16,125 bases of DNA from contig CAQUWW010000054.1 in assembly GCA_948896875.1 (NCBI GenBank), positions 1,641-17,765 on the forward strand, read 5' to 3'. A program made the position numbers and the translations under genes. Below, one piece after another: positions 1-10,100 of this stretch. Source of the DNA: an uncultured Acetatifactor sp. (lineage in GTDB: Bacteria; Bacillota; Clostridia; Lachnospirales; Lachnospiraceae). Within the stretch, counting starts at the first letter, position 1; each line of letters starts with the position of its first letter. The notes below the pieces were generated by a model. The model was not told the DNA's origin, did not search any database, and saw only the letters and a program-made list of their open reading frames with translations.

Positions 1-273
1 ATCTCTCAGATAAAGCTTTGTCTGGCTCAGCACACCGTCACGCACTGCAAATACTACGGTTCCGCTGATCTCACTGTCGGCCCCTTCCGCCGAAACGCTG
101 TCGCCGGCCGATGACCCGTCTTTTTCGCCTGGCTGTGCCTCCTGGGTATCCGAGGTCTGCCCGGAAGAATCTGCCGGATTCTCTTCCTCCGGCCCCCCGC
201 AGGCACAGAGCATGGCGCTCAGCGCAAGTGTCAGTGTCAATGCCATCATCCTTTTTGCAAATTTCTTTCTCAT
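1..273 (-). CDS. N-terminal part of a secreted lipoprotein, possibly a solute-binding protein (partial)
   Basis: The reading frame starts at the ATG at 273-271 and stays open to the left edge, so only the first 91 residues are present. It begins with a basic n-region (MRKKFAKR), a hydrophobic stretch and a lipobox (M-L-C-A-C), with the lipid-modified cysteine at about residue 25. An acidic Ser/Gly/Glu-rich linker of about 45 residues follows. A beta-strand-like stretch (SGTVVFAVRDG) then starts, which resembles the mature start of ABC-transporter sugar-binding proteins. A very good ribosome binding site lies 6 nt upstream, and the previous gene ends 16 bp upstream, so it is the next gene of the glycan operon. 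The lipoprotein call is firm. The solute-binding role is an inference from this short start and the context; another secreted lipoprotein is equally possible. Confidence 0.7.
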   Translation of the reverse strand, partial: MRKKFAKRMMALTLTLALSAMLCACGGPEEENPADSSGQTSDTQEAQPGEKDGSSAGDSVSAEGADSEISGTVVFAVRDGVLSQTKLYLRD

Positions 274-279
274 AGGTTT

Positions 280-286
280 CCTCCTC
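280..286 (-). promoter_or_regulatory. Ribosome binding site of the left-edge lipoprotein gene
   Basis: The minus strand reads GAGGAGG, followed by 6 nt and the ATG at 273. This is a near-perfect Shine-Dalgarno sequence and it fixes the start of the partial lipoprotein gene. Confidence 0.8.
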
Positions 287-289
287 TAT

Positions 290-2869
290 TTATTGATACA
301 CACAAAACCCTCGCACAAAATGGCTGTTTGCAGGGTATTGCGGATATACTCTCGCAATGATTCTGGTATACTCCGTACCGCTCTCATCCACCGCTTTGTA
401 TCGGAAAGAATCCGGGCGGTGACAATTGTCCTCCGAAGGCGGCCTGTCAAAGTCGATCTGGGCCTGACTTGGACGGATTGCCGTACCGATCAGCTGCTCC
501 GTTCCTCCTTTTGTCATACCGTAATATTCTATCTTCAACGGCAGAAACACCGTGGCGTCCCTGTCAGACAGCCATTCCGTCGATACTGCGCCAATGCTTT
601 GAGGTGTGGGCAGCTCCACCGTCAGGTCAAAGCTTTCACCGCTTAAATTGATGGTTCGCAGCCACACGGATCTGTCCGCATCCGGCGCACAGCCTGCCAC
701 ACGACACTGCCCGCCGTCCGCCTGCCAGCCCACAAAGGGAAGATCCGCGCTTCCTCTGGTCAACAGACTTGTGGCGTAACTGCCCTTATAAAGAACCTGC
801 TCCGTAGATACCATTCCCTGTTCATAGTTCAATACCAGTTGATCTGTTCCTCTGAAATGATCCCCCGGGACAAAATTCTGCGTGGCTCCATAGCCATTGA
901 TGGAGACCAGTCGTCCGGAAACCAGATTTTCAGGTTCCCGATACCCTTCCGGAACATGCACATTCTCATCAGCCCCGTAGATTTCCGCATATCTCATTGC
1001 AAAACCCGGCCGGCTCTGGGTAATCAGGAGTTCCGCCTTCTCTCCGGCAAAGCTGCCATTCAGACTGACCGGCAGCCATACCTCCCCTGTCAGACTGTTT
1101 CCATAGTCCCTCTGGGGATACAGCGTGTTCACCAATGTGCCGTCTGAGAGCACTTCTATCTTATCCGGAAAATAATATCCTTCCCCCGGACTGTACTTTA
1201 CCTTAAGCCAGAGCAGACCGATGGACTCATTCCCGGCGGCGGCCTCCAGAACATACCGGGCCGGCTCCTTTTTCTCACCCAGCTCGATTCGAAGTTCCTC
1301 TCCCTCCTGCAGCTTTTCTATCTCTCCACTGACGGAAGGTTCTCCCTCCAGAGAAAAAATCTTCATGTTCACTCCGGAAAGTACATTTTTCCCCGCAAGG
1401 GTTCTCAGGGCAATTCCACTGTTCTCCACCGTCACTTCCGCCACCGCCGGCTCCGCCGACAGATTTCCACAGCCGTCATAGGCATAGACTTCATAACGAT
1501 AGGTCCGTCCGACCTCCAACTGTGCGTCCCGCATAAATACGGCAGCTTCTTCCTCCCCCGGCTGTGGTACATCGGGCAGGAGAATCCTTTCCTCCTGTGC
1601 TCCCCCGTCCGTACGGCAGATCCGATATCCCGCCACCGGAAGCACCAGTCCCTGATCTGACATTCTTTCCCAGGACAGACAGACGTCAAATCCATTCTCC
1701 GTATGAGCCTCCAGCTTCTCTGGCACAGGCAGAGCAGCCTGGTACAGTTCCCCCTTTTCCGCCATATAGGCATAGGCGGCATAAAAAGCGGCATTGGTGT
1801 CGTTGGTTCCGCCCTTTCCCGAATCCAGAGCCACCAGCGAGTGCACACTGAAGCTGACATGGGCGTCCACATAGGCATCCAGTTCCTTCATATTGGCTCC
1901 AAACCGTTTCATGTTCATCGTATTGGAACCGGTCATGGAATAGAGTTCCGGATTGTTCCAGGCCACTGCCTCTCCCCATCCTTTGGAATTCCGAACCTGC
2001 TGGGCTTCCTTTCCGGCCTGTACCATGGTCTCATAGAAGCGCGGCAGATTTTCCTTTACGGAGGATTCCCAGCCGCATCCATCCTGAGGTGCGATGATAT
2101 CCACCCTTGTCCTGGCCCACACATCATACATCAGCTTTTTCCAGGTATCCAGCATTTCCTCGGTGGGATCCGACAACATGGGGGGATAGATCAACGGAGA
2201 AATCAGAATCTTTCGATCCGGCGTAACCTTTTTGATCCGATCCGTCAGAGGACGATAAAAGTCTTCTATCAGCCGCTCTCGTCCCACATCTCCCAATGTG
2301 TTGTTAAATTCGTAGGGAAGATACCAGCCTTCTATGATATCTCCATATTCCGACCCGAACTGCTCCCAGAGATCCTCAAAGACCTGCTGTGAAAATAAGG
2401 CGCTCTCTGTGAGAAACATACTTTTTCCGTCTGCTCCCACATCCCGAAACCCTGCTTCCATGGCGGAGAACCATAAATCCTCCGCCAGATGCAGCCCCAG
2501 ATAGATTTTCATATCATGCTCCCGGCACGCATTCAGGGCATAAGGCAGCGTTTCCTGTCTGTTCCCTGTATCCTGTCCCGGATCCTCGAATCCCGGCATA
2601 TAATAATACACTTTGTAGCTCTGGCTGTAATATTGTACGGAATACTGGAGCACCAGCGTCTCCATTCCCACGGCCTTCAGCTGGGCAACCGCACTGTTCC
2701 AATCCTCCTGAGTCCAGGGCTCTCCCTGTGTCGTCAGCTCAGGTGCCACAAACATTCCTGCTAATAAAGGCATCTTCTCTTCCTCCCGGGCTTTTGCCGT
2801 AATGGGAAATACTGCCACAGCCAACAGCATCAGCAACAAAAGGTAACGCTTTTTTCCGTTTTTCCCCAT
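290..2869 (-). CDS. Secreted DUF4434-family putative glycoside hydrolase with FN3-like and beta-sandwich modules
   Basis: This is an 859-residue exported protein. The start at 2869 was chosen over an in-frame ATG at 2923 because it gives a clean signal peptide (MGKNGKKRY, a Leu/Val core, then a cut near AKA at residues 25-27) and sits 1 bp after the upstream stop. Residues ~33-375 match the DUF4434 family, a TIM-barrel-like fold proposed to be a glycosidase. Visible features are the opening LLAGMFVAPE, the strand motif GWYLPYEFNN with Glu187 as a candidate acid residue, and IIAPQDGCG at 258-266. Residues ~384-482 look like a fibronectin type III domain. Residues ~485-640 look like a discoidin-type beta-sandwich, and a further beta-rich region runs to the end. 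It is probably secreted or loosely surface-bound, since no anchor is seen. It is the fifth gene of the operon and presumably acts on the glycan bound by its neighbours. The substrate and activity are unknown. Confidence 0.85.
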   Translation of the reverse strand: MGKNGKKRYLLLLMLLAVAVFPITAKAREEEKMPLLAGMFVAPELTTQGEPWTQEDWNSAVAQLKAVGMETLVLQYSVQYYSQSYKVYYYMPGFEDPGQDTGNRQETLPYALNACREHDMKIYLGLHLAEDLWFSAMEAGFRDVGADGKSMFLTESALFSQQVFEDLWEQFGSEYGDIIEGWYLPYEFNNTLGDVGRERLIEDFYRPLTDRIKKVTPDRKILISPLIYPPMLSDPTEEMLDTWKKLMYDVWARTRVDIIAPQDGCGWESSVKENLPRFYETMVQAGKEAQQVRNSKGWGEAVAWNNPELYSMTGSNTMNMKRFGANMKELDAYVDAHVSFSVHSLVALDSGKGGTNDTNAAFYAAYAYMAEKGELYQAALPVPEKLEAHTENGFDVCLSWERMSDQGLVLPVAGYRICRTDGGAQEERILLPDVPQPGEEEAAVFMRDAQLEVGRTYRYEVYAYDGCGNLSAEPAVAEVTVENSGIALRTLAGKNVLSGVNMKIFSLEGEPSVSGEIEKLQEGEELRIELGEKKEPARYVLEAAAGNESIGLLWLKVKYSPGEGYYFPDKIEVLSDGTLVNTLYPQRDYGNSLTGEVWLPVSLNGSFAGEKAELLITQSRPGFAMRYAEIYGADENVHVPEGYREPENLVSGRLVSINGYGATQNFVPGDHFRGTDQLVLNYEQGMVSTEQVLYKGSYATSLLTRGSADLPFVGWQADGGQCRVAGCAPDADRSVWLRTINLSGESFDLTVELPTPQSIGAVSTEWLSDRDATVFLPLKIEYYGMTKGGTEQLIGTAIRPSQAQIDFDRPPSEDNCHRPDSFRYKAVDESGTEYTRIIARVYPQYPANSHFVRGFCVYQ

Positions 2870-2870
2870 C

Positions 2871-4175
2871 CTACCTGCCCTCGCTTCCCGGAATCTCTTC
2901 CAGATAAATACAGTCATAGGCACAATATCCCCAATTTGCCACCACGGTAATCATATTCTCCCCTTCCTGGAACCAGAAGCCTTCTGCCGGCACTTCCGGG
3001 GTCAGAACATTGTCCGTCCAGGCCTCCAGCCCCGGCTGGGACAGCTGCCACTGCGCGCTTCCCTGCCAGGGGAAGGACAGCAGGTACTCCTGTCCGCCGT
3101 TGACGGATATCTTGTCACATTTACTGTTGCCGTCATCGCTGCCGCCCACTGCAAACAAACGATAATACCCTTCCTTGGGCACGTTTACCCGGAAAAACAG
3201 GGCGCCGTCCGCCAGAAACATGTATTGTCCGCCGGAAGCTTCCGGCATTTTCCCTTCCTCAACCACCGAAGCGCCGTAATAGCCTCCCTCCTCCGCCTCA
3301 TACCTCAGAGAATCCTCCCCCGGCCTTGCGTTTCTGGCTTCCACATCAGGATCGCGCAGCACCGGCATTCCCGGGGTAAGCGTGTATTCTGCGGTCATTT
3401 CGATAGAGTTGTCATTGTCCGTATAACCGGTCCACAGACAGGGATAATCCACTGCATTGTAGTTTCCATTGTTGAGATAACTGTTCTCCTTTCCGGAATT
3501 CCCAAAGCATTCTCCATCCAGCATCAGGCCATACCCGATATCCCCATATCCCGGCTCTCCGTTCTCCCGGATGGTGCATCCGTCAATCCGGCTGCCTGTA
3601 ACGGCATTGAGTTGGATTCCCGCATGTCGATTCTTTTCCAACAGGAGATTCTCCAACAGGGCTCCTGTCACATGTTCCATCTGAATGCCCACTTGAAATC
3701 CGGATATCTGAAAGTCCCTCATGGTCACACTTCCCTGGCCTGTCCCTGTGACCTTCACCGCGACTCCCTGATTTTTCCGGACACTGTCATAGGCACGGAG
3801 TATCGTCTTATCAGAACCGGCCCCCTGGATCAGCACCTCTCCGCTGCAGTCCGTCCGGATAAAGCTTCCCGCGTCCACCTCGTAAACGCCCTCACAGAGA
3901 TAAATCCCTGCATGCTCTCCCAATGCGGCTGTTTCTTCTTCTGACAGCAACATGCCGTCATAGTATTTCGTGTAAGGATATCCCCTGCTTTCCAGCTCAT
4001 CTATCACTTCCTGTGGGGTATCCCAGGTAATCACAATCAGGTTATACGACCCAAAATCCACTTTGTCCTCCACAGCCGTATCCCCATTTTCTCCTCCCAC
4101 AGTTCCTCCCTCCGAGGCACATCCCCCAAGCAGGAAAATACATATTATTATGAGCAGAATCCACCTTTTTATCAT
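2871..4175 (-). CDS. Lipoprotein with right-handed beta-helix and C-terminal carbohydrate-binding-like module
   Basis: This 434-residue lipoprotein starts with MIKRW, a hydrophobic core and the lipobox L-L-G-G-C, with lipidated Cys19. Residues ~40-95 form a mixed region. Residues ~95-270 show the short, repeated beta-strand rungs of a right-handed parallel beta-helix (for example VTMRDFQISGF, ALLENLLLEKN, RIDGCTIREN). That fold is used by pectate-lyase-like enzymes and by many glycan-binding proteins. Residues ~290-426 form a CBM6/35-like beta-sandwich that starts with YEAEE, carries SKCDKISVNGG in the middle and ends with NWGYCAYDCIYLE. The same module occurs twice in the giant protein encoded just upstream. 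The ATG is 1 bp after the upstream stop, with GGGGAGG 9 nt before it, so the two are probably translationally coupled. No catalytic triad could be assigned, so it may be an enzyme or a binding scaffold. Confidence 0.82.
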   Translation of the reverse strand: MIKRWILLIIICIFLLGGCASEGGTVGGENGDTAVEDKVDFGSYNLIVITWDTPQEVIDELESRGYPYTKYYDGMLLSEEETAALGEHAGIYLCEGVYEVDAGSFIRTDCSGEVLIQGAGSDKTILRAYDSVRKNQGVAVKVTGTGQGSVTMRDFQISGFQVGIQMEHVTGALLENLLLEKNRHAGIQLNAVTGSRIDGCTIRENGEPGYGDIGYGLMLDGECFGNSGKENSYLNNGNYNAVDYPCLWTGYTDNDNSIEMTAEYTLTPGMPVLRDPDVEARNARPGEDSLRYEAEEGGYYGASVVEEGKMPEASGGQYMFLADGALFFRVNVPKEGYYRLFAVGGSDDGNSKCDKISVNGGQEYLLSFPWQGSAQWQLSQPGLEAWTDNVLTPEVPAEGFWFQEGENMITVVANWGYCAYDCIYLEEIPGSEGR

Positions 4176-4176
4176 A

Positions 4177-7100
4177 TCAGGTTTCCTCCCCTCCCTTTTT
4201 TCTCCGAATTCCCCTGATCAGGAATCCTGCCGCCACCACCAGGGCTGTCAATGCCGTTGTCAAAAGGATCTTCCATAAAAGGCTGTGCCAAAATCCGATT
4301 TTCTCCTTTTTATCCTCTGCCAGCTCTACTTCCAATGCCATTTCTTCCCTGGGCGCTCCGGCCATGGAAGTCTCACCTCTCGCCATGGCATGCCAGGTGA
4401 TATCTTCCGAAGCCACCGGCCATCCGGGACCTATATAGGCCTCCTGCAGAAGCGCATCTCTGGAATAAGGCGCACCGCCTGCTTTTTCTGGCGGGCTTCC
4501 TGTCCCGGGCATCACCACCAGTGCATCGTAGGCACAATATCCCCAGTTTGCGCTGATATCTACCTGGTTCCATCCGCCATACAGCCAGATACCGCCCACA
4601 GGCATGACAGGTTTGATCTTTCCCTTGTCGTAGCGCTCCAGTCCCACCGGAGACAGCTGCCACTGCCTGGGGCCCGCCGAAACTGCCGTGAGATATTCCT
4701 CACCGTTTACCTGTACGAAATCACATTTATCCCCCTGGCTTTCCCGACTGCTTCGAATGTAGATATCATAGGTCCGGGTGGCAGGTACATACACCTCACA
4801 CCTCATACTGGCGTCAAACAGATAAGCATATCCCGTTCCTGTATATCCCCCGTATGCGCTGTCATCCATGCCTGTGGCCGTATTTCCGTACAATCTGCTG
4901 TATTCCAGTTCATACCAGAAGGTTCCCTCCGGTGCATCCGGCAAATGCCGCATGGCATCCAGCCTGGCCAAAGTCATCAAAAGCTTATCCCTGTTTTTTA
5001 CATAGGTCTTCTCATCGTCGCTCAGCGTCTGGTATGCCTGAAACACCTTCCATACCCGGTCATAATCCTCTAACGTCACCTGATCCCATGTGGGAAGTCC
5101 CTCCGTCAGCTCTTCCACCTCGAATACATAATACCAGCCGTCATCCAGGTAATGGTCCGCAGGTTCAATGTAGAAGCTGTCATAACATGCATATCCCCAG
5201 TTGGCCTGCAGTACAATGGCATTCCATCCGGCATTCAGCCAGTATCCTCCCGCAGGAGGCCATGGGGCAAGCTGTCCGTTCACATACCGCTCTTTTCCCA
5301 TACAGCTTATCTGCCACTCTCCCACATGACCTGCAGCTGTGTACAGAAGGTTGGAGCCGCCATTCAGGATGACAGTGTCGCATTTATCGCCCGCTTCCGG
5401 ATTGTCCACCCCCGATTTAAAGTACATGTGATATCTTCCGGTCCGGGGTGCGTAAAAATACAATGTCAGGTTACCGTCAAACAGATATACATAGGCTCCG
5501 CCGTCAGCGCTGCCCATGGCGCCGCCCTCGCCTACGATGGCCGTATTTCCACCGGGGATGCCGTCCTCCCACTCATACTGATACCTTCCCCCGGGAGCCT
5601 CGGGATCCGCCCGCAGAGCCGCCAGTCTGGCCCTGTTCAGAAGCATTTTCCCCCGTCTGGGCTCATCCAGCTTCTCCCAGCCATACAGCTCCGCCATATA
5701 GATATACTGTTCCATGTCCTTATAAACAGCCTCAAAATCGGCTTCATCAGCCAATGTAATATGGTCGGGCCCTGGCAGTCTGTCGATTGCCGCTTTCAGT
5801 TCATCCAGATCCGGTACCTTCGTTTCCCGCAGCTCCAATGTATCATAGTAGCACCAGGTGGCACTGTCATATGCCAGGGTCAAGGTACATTCCCCCTGCT
5901 CCAGCCAGACAGGCGGCACCCTGCTTCCATCCTCCATCTGCCAGGTGATTTCCTTTTTATCCGGTGCAATCCCTGCGGGAATGTTCAGATAATATTCCGT
6001 ATCCCCCACTCTCAATCGGTCTCTTCCCGAGTCTCCCTCTCTGCTGCTGACCGTTACATAGGGCGTATACCACCCTCTCTCCGGAACCGTAAGCCTGTAC
6101 TCTACCTCCGCTTTCTCTCCCATCATTCGGAGGGCCATTCCCCCCGATGCTGTAAAATTGCTGTCTCCTGTGGTATAAATGCCTCCGCTTCCCTTGCCGG
6201 TCAGGAACCATCCGGCCTCCGCCTCCGTTTTCAGCGTGTTTACAGGATCCCCTTTCCGGTTGGACGGTACAAATTGTATGCTGTCCAGATAGCACCATTC
6301 CGCTCCTGTTCCTCCCTGATGCATCAGCTGGACCTTTGCTCTGCCTTCTCCCAGCGGAAGTGCTCCTGTCAGATTTCCATAACGATCCGTCAGTTCCAGA
6401 TCATACCACTGTATGCCGGAGTCAACCAGAACCAGACCATCCCTCTGCATACCTGCCGTCCGGGTCACGCTCTCCCTGACCGGAGTGGTAAAATAATAAG
6501 TGGTTCCGTTTATGACTAACCGGTTGCGGCCACAGTCCTGCCCGATGGTTCCCATACGGACAATCACTTTGTAAGTGCCGTCCTTCGGAACCCTGCAATC
6601 ATAGCTGATCCGCGTCATGTCTCCGGCACTGCCGCTCCAAAGGCGCAGATAGGTCCTGCCCTCCTCCTGGACAAAGTTCCCGTCTCCGTCCGAAAAGCCT
6701 GCAATAGGACTGCTGCCCTCCAGCGCGGCAATTCTTCCCTCCGACGCATTCAGCACAAGAGTCTGCCCCGAAGACGGCTTCTCATCCTCTGTCTTCGTCA
6801 ATACAAAACTGTCAAAATAGCACCAAACGGCCGTTCCCGTGGTAAGCTGAACGGTATGCTCTCCCGCTTCCAAGTATACACTCTCCGTCACAGTGGTCTC
6901 TGTCAACGGAATCTCGCTGTCCACACCGCCGGCCTTCACGCTGACCGGATAGGCCTCGCCGTCCAGGATCAGATTCGCGATGCCGGAATCGTTGTTTTTC
7001 CCTGCTGTCCGGGCTATAATCCGGTAATTACCTGCCTCCGGCACAGAAAGTCTGTAGGTAAAGGTATTGTCTCCTGTCAGCCGCAGTACCGCACTGTCGC

Positions 7101-10100
7101 TGATTTCTCCTGCAAAAAGGCCCGCGCCTCCCAGCTCAAAAGAACCGTTGGCGGCAGTTCCGCGGTCCGCGAACAAAGTCAGCGGCGGCACGGTCAGCTC
7201 CTCCACCGGATCCGCGGAAAATACGATCTTATCATAATAGCACCATGCAGAGCGGGATGTGATCACAAAGGTGTGCTCTCCTGCCTCCAAAGGTATGGCT
7301 CCTGCAAGATTCCCGGTTGCTTCCTCCCGCAGTCCGGCCGCATACCACCCGGGCGCCGTTCCCTCCGGCAGAATCAGCCTATAGGCAGGACCGCCGTCTA
7401 TGGTGATGCTGTCGCTTCCGCTGTTGCCAATCCGGCTTCCAACATACACCTGCACATAATACTCTCCGGCTGTCTCAAGCACTATCCGGCCGGTGATGAC
7501 TCCCTCCGCCCCCTGATTTCTAAGGGCCGCGCCGCCGCTGACCTGTTCAAAATTGCCATCTCCGTCTCCGCTCGCAAGATTGCCGGAATAAGCACACTTT
7601 TCTGCTTCCACTGTGGAAAAAGACTCTTCTCCCGGCCCGGGCGTCGGGTCCGGAGACCTTTCTGTCTTTTCAAAGGTAAATTTGTCAAAGTAGCACCAAT
7701 TAGCCGTCCCTGTGGCAAGTGTAATAGCAGCTTTACCGGCTTCCAGCGCCACACTTTCCACCACGGTGGTCTCCGTCAGCGGAATGTTGTTGTCCACACC
7801 GCTGGCTGTCACCTCCAAAGGATAGAGTTTCCCATTCACTGTCAGCCGGGCGGTGCCACTGTCACTGTTTTTTCCCGCTGTCCAGGCCTTAATTTTATAA
7901 TTTCCAGACTCCGGCACATCCAATATGTAGCTAAAAGTATTCTCTCCCGTCAGACGAAGCACTGTGCTGTCGCTGATTCCGCCTGCGAAGAGTCCCTCTG
8001 CCGCCAGCTCAAACTGATGGTTTGACGCAATTCCACGGTCTGCAAACAAAGTCAGCTCCGGCGCCTCACTCTCCTCCGCCGGTTCCATAGAAAATTCAAT
8101 TTTGTCATAATAGCACCAGGCAGAGCGGGAAGTGATCTCAAAGCTGTGCTCCCCTGCCTCCAGGGATATGCTTCCCACCGGATTCCCGGTGGATTCGTCC
8201 CGCAGTCCGGCCGCATACCATCCGGGAACAGTACCCGCAGGCACCAGGAGCCGGTAAGTGGATCCGCCGTCTATGATGATGCTGTCGCTTCCACTGTTGT
8301 CCGTCCGGCTGCCCACGTATAGCCGCACATAATAGTCGCCGGCTTCCTCCAGTACCACACGGCCGGAGATGGTTCCTTCCGCCCCCTGATTCCGAAGTGC
8401 TGCTCCGCCGCTGACCTGGGTGAAATTCCCGTCTCCATCCCCGGCTGCCATACTGCCGGAATAAGTGCAGTTTTCCGCTTCAATCGTAGAGAACGGTTCT
8501 TCCACAGGCGGGGGCGGGGGCGAATCCGGGCCCGGAGTTGGCGTCGGCGTCGGGTCCGGAGTTGGCGTGGGTGTAGGATCCGGGTCAGTTTCCAATTTGG
8601 TGAGAGTAAAGCTGTCAATATAACACCAGACGGCTGTTCCTCTGGCCAGTGTCATGGTAAGGGTTCCTGCCTCTAATGCCACACTCTCCGCCACTGTCGT
8701 TTCTGTCAGCGGAATAGCAGAGCCAACGCCGCTGGCCGTCACATTGACCGAATAGGTTTCTGCATTTATCCGCAGCTGCGCACTGCCGGAGTCATTGCTC
8801 TTCCCGGCGGTACGGGCTGTGATTTTATAGTTTCCCGCCTCCGGAATGTTCAGCGTATAGGTAAAAGTATTCTCTTCCGTCAGACGAAGCGCTGTTCTGC
8901 CGCTGATTTCACCTGAAAACAGTCCCTCCGCCGCCAGCGCAAAAGAGCTGTTCGCCGCTTTTCCCCTGTCCGCATCCACCTTCAGGGGCGGCATGGCCGG
9001 TTCCTCTATGGCCTCTGTGGCGAACTCGATTTTATCATAATAACACCAGGCAGACCTGGAGGTAATCACAAAGGTATGTTCCCCCGCTTCCAGCGATATG
9101 GGCCCTGCCGGACTACCGTCCGCTTCGTCCTGCAGCTGTGCGATATACCATCCGGGCGCTGTTCCTTCCGGTACCATCAGTTGGTAGGAAGCGCCGCCGT
9201 CTATAGTGATGCTGTCACTTCCGCTGTTGTCCGTCCGGCTGCCAACGTACACATGCACATAGTACTCTCCGGCTACTCCCAGCACCACACGACCGGAGAT
9301 GGTGCCTGCATTCCCTTGATTTCGAAGTGCGCTTCCACCGCTGACCTGGGTGAAATTCCCGTCTCCATTTCCAGACATAAGACTTCCGGAATAAGTACAG
9401 TCTTCCGCTTCCACCGCGGAGAATGGATCCTCCACAGGGTCCGGGGTGGGCGTGGGGGTGGGGGTTGGGTCGGGAGTAGGTGTAGGCGTCGGGGTCGGAT
9501 CAGGATCACCTAGTTTGGTAAAGGTAAAGCTGTCAAAATAACACCACTGAGCGGTTCCCGTCGAGAGTGTGATTGTAATATCTCCCTTCTCCAGGGCTAC
9601 GCTCTCCGCAACGGTGGTTTCTATCAATGGAATATTATCCGACGCTCCGCTGGCCGCCACATTGACCGGATAAGAGTTTCCATTGACTGTCAGTTCCGCA
9701 CTGCCGGAATCATTGTTCTTCCCGGCCGTACGGGCTGTGATTTTATAATTTCCCGCTTCTGAGACATTCAGCGTATAGGTAAATGTATTCTCTCCTGTCA
9801 GGCGAAGTGCTGTTCTGCCGCTTATTTCACCTGCAAACAGTCCTTCCGCCGCCAGAGTAAAAGAACTGTTGGCCGCTTTTCCTCCATCTGCATCCACCTT
9901 CAGGGGCGGCATGGCCGGTTCTTCTATCGCCTCTGTGGAAAACTCGATTTTATCATAATAACACCAGGCAGACTTGGAGGTAATCACAAAGGTATGCTCT
10001 CCTGCTTCCAGTGATATGGGACCTGCCGGAATACTTGTCGTTTCCTCCCGCAGCTGTGCTATATACCATCCGGGAGCTGTTTTCTCGGGTATTATCAGTT

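Noticed and set aside
2870..2923. Upstream in-frame ATG at 2923 for the DUF4434 gene
   Set aside because: It would overlap the previous gene by 53 bp and bury the signal peptide behind 18 extra residues. The ATG at 2869 fits better.
3225..3944. A 239-residue plus-strand open frame opposite the beta-helix lipoprotein gene
   Set aside because: The minus-strand gene has a lipobox, domains and coupled translation. The plus-strand frame has none of these.
5152..6519. A 455-residue open frame on the plus strand inside the giant gene
   Set aside because: It lies wholly opposite the giant gene, has no recognisable domain or good ribosome binding site, and its composition is that of an antisense shadow.
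6856..8025. A 389-residue open frame on the plus strand opposite repeat units 4 and 5
   Set aside because: Its internal similarity simply mirrors the repeats of the real gene on the other strand.
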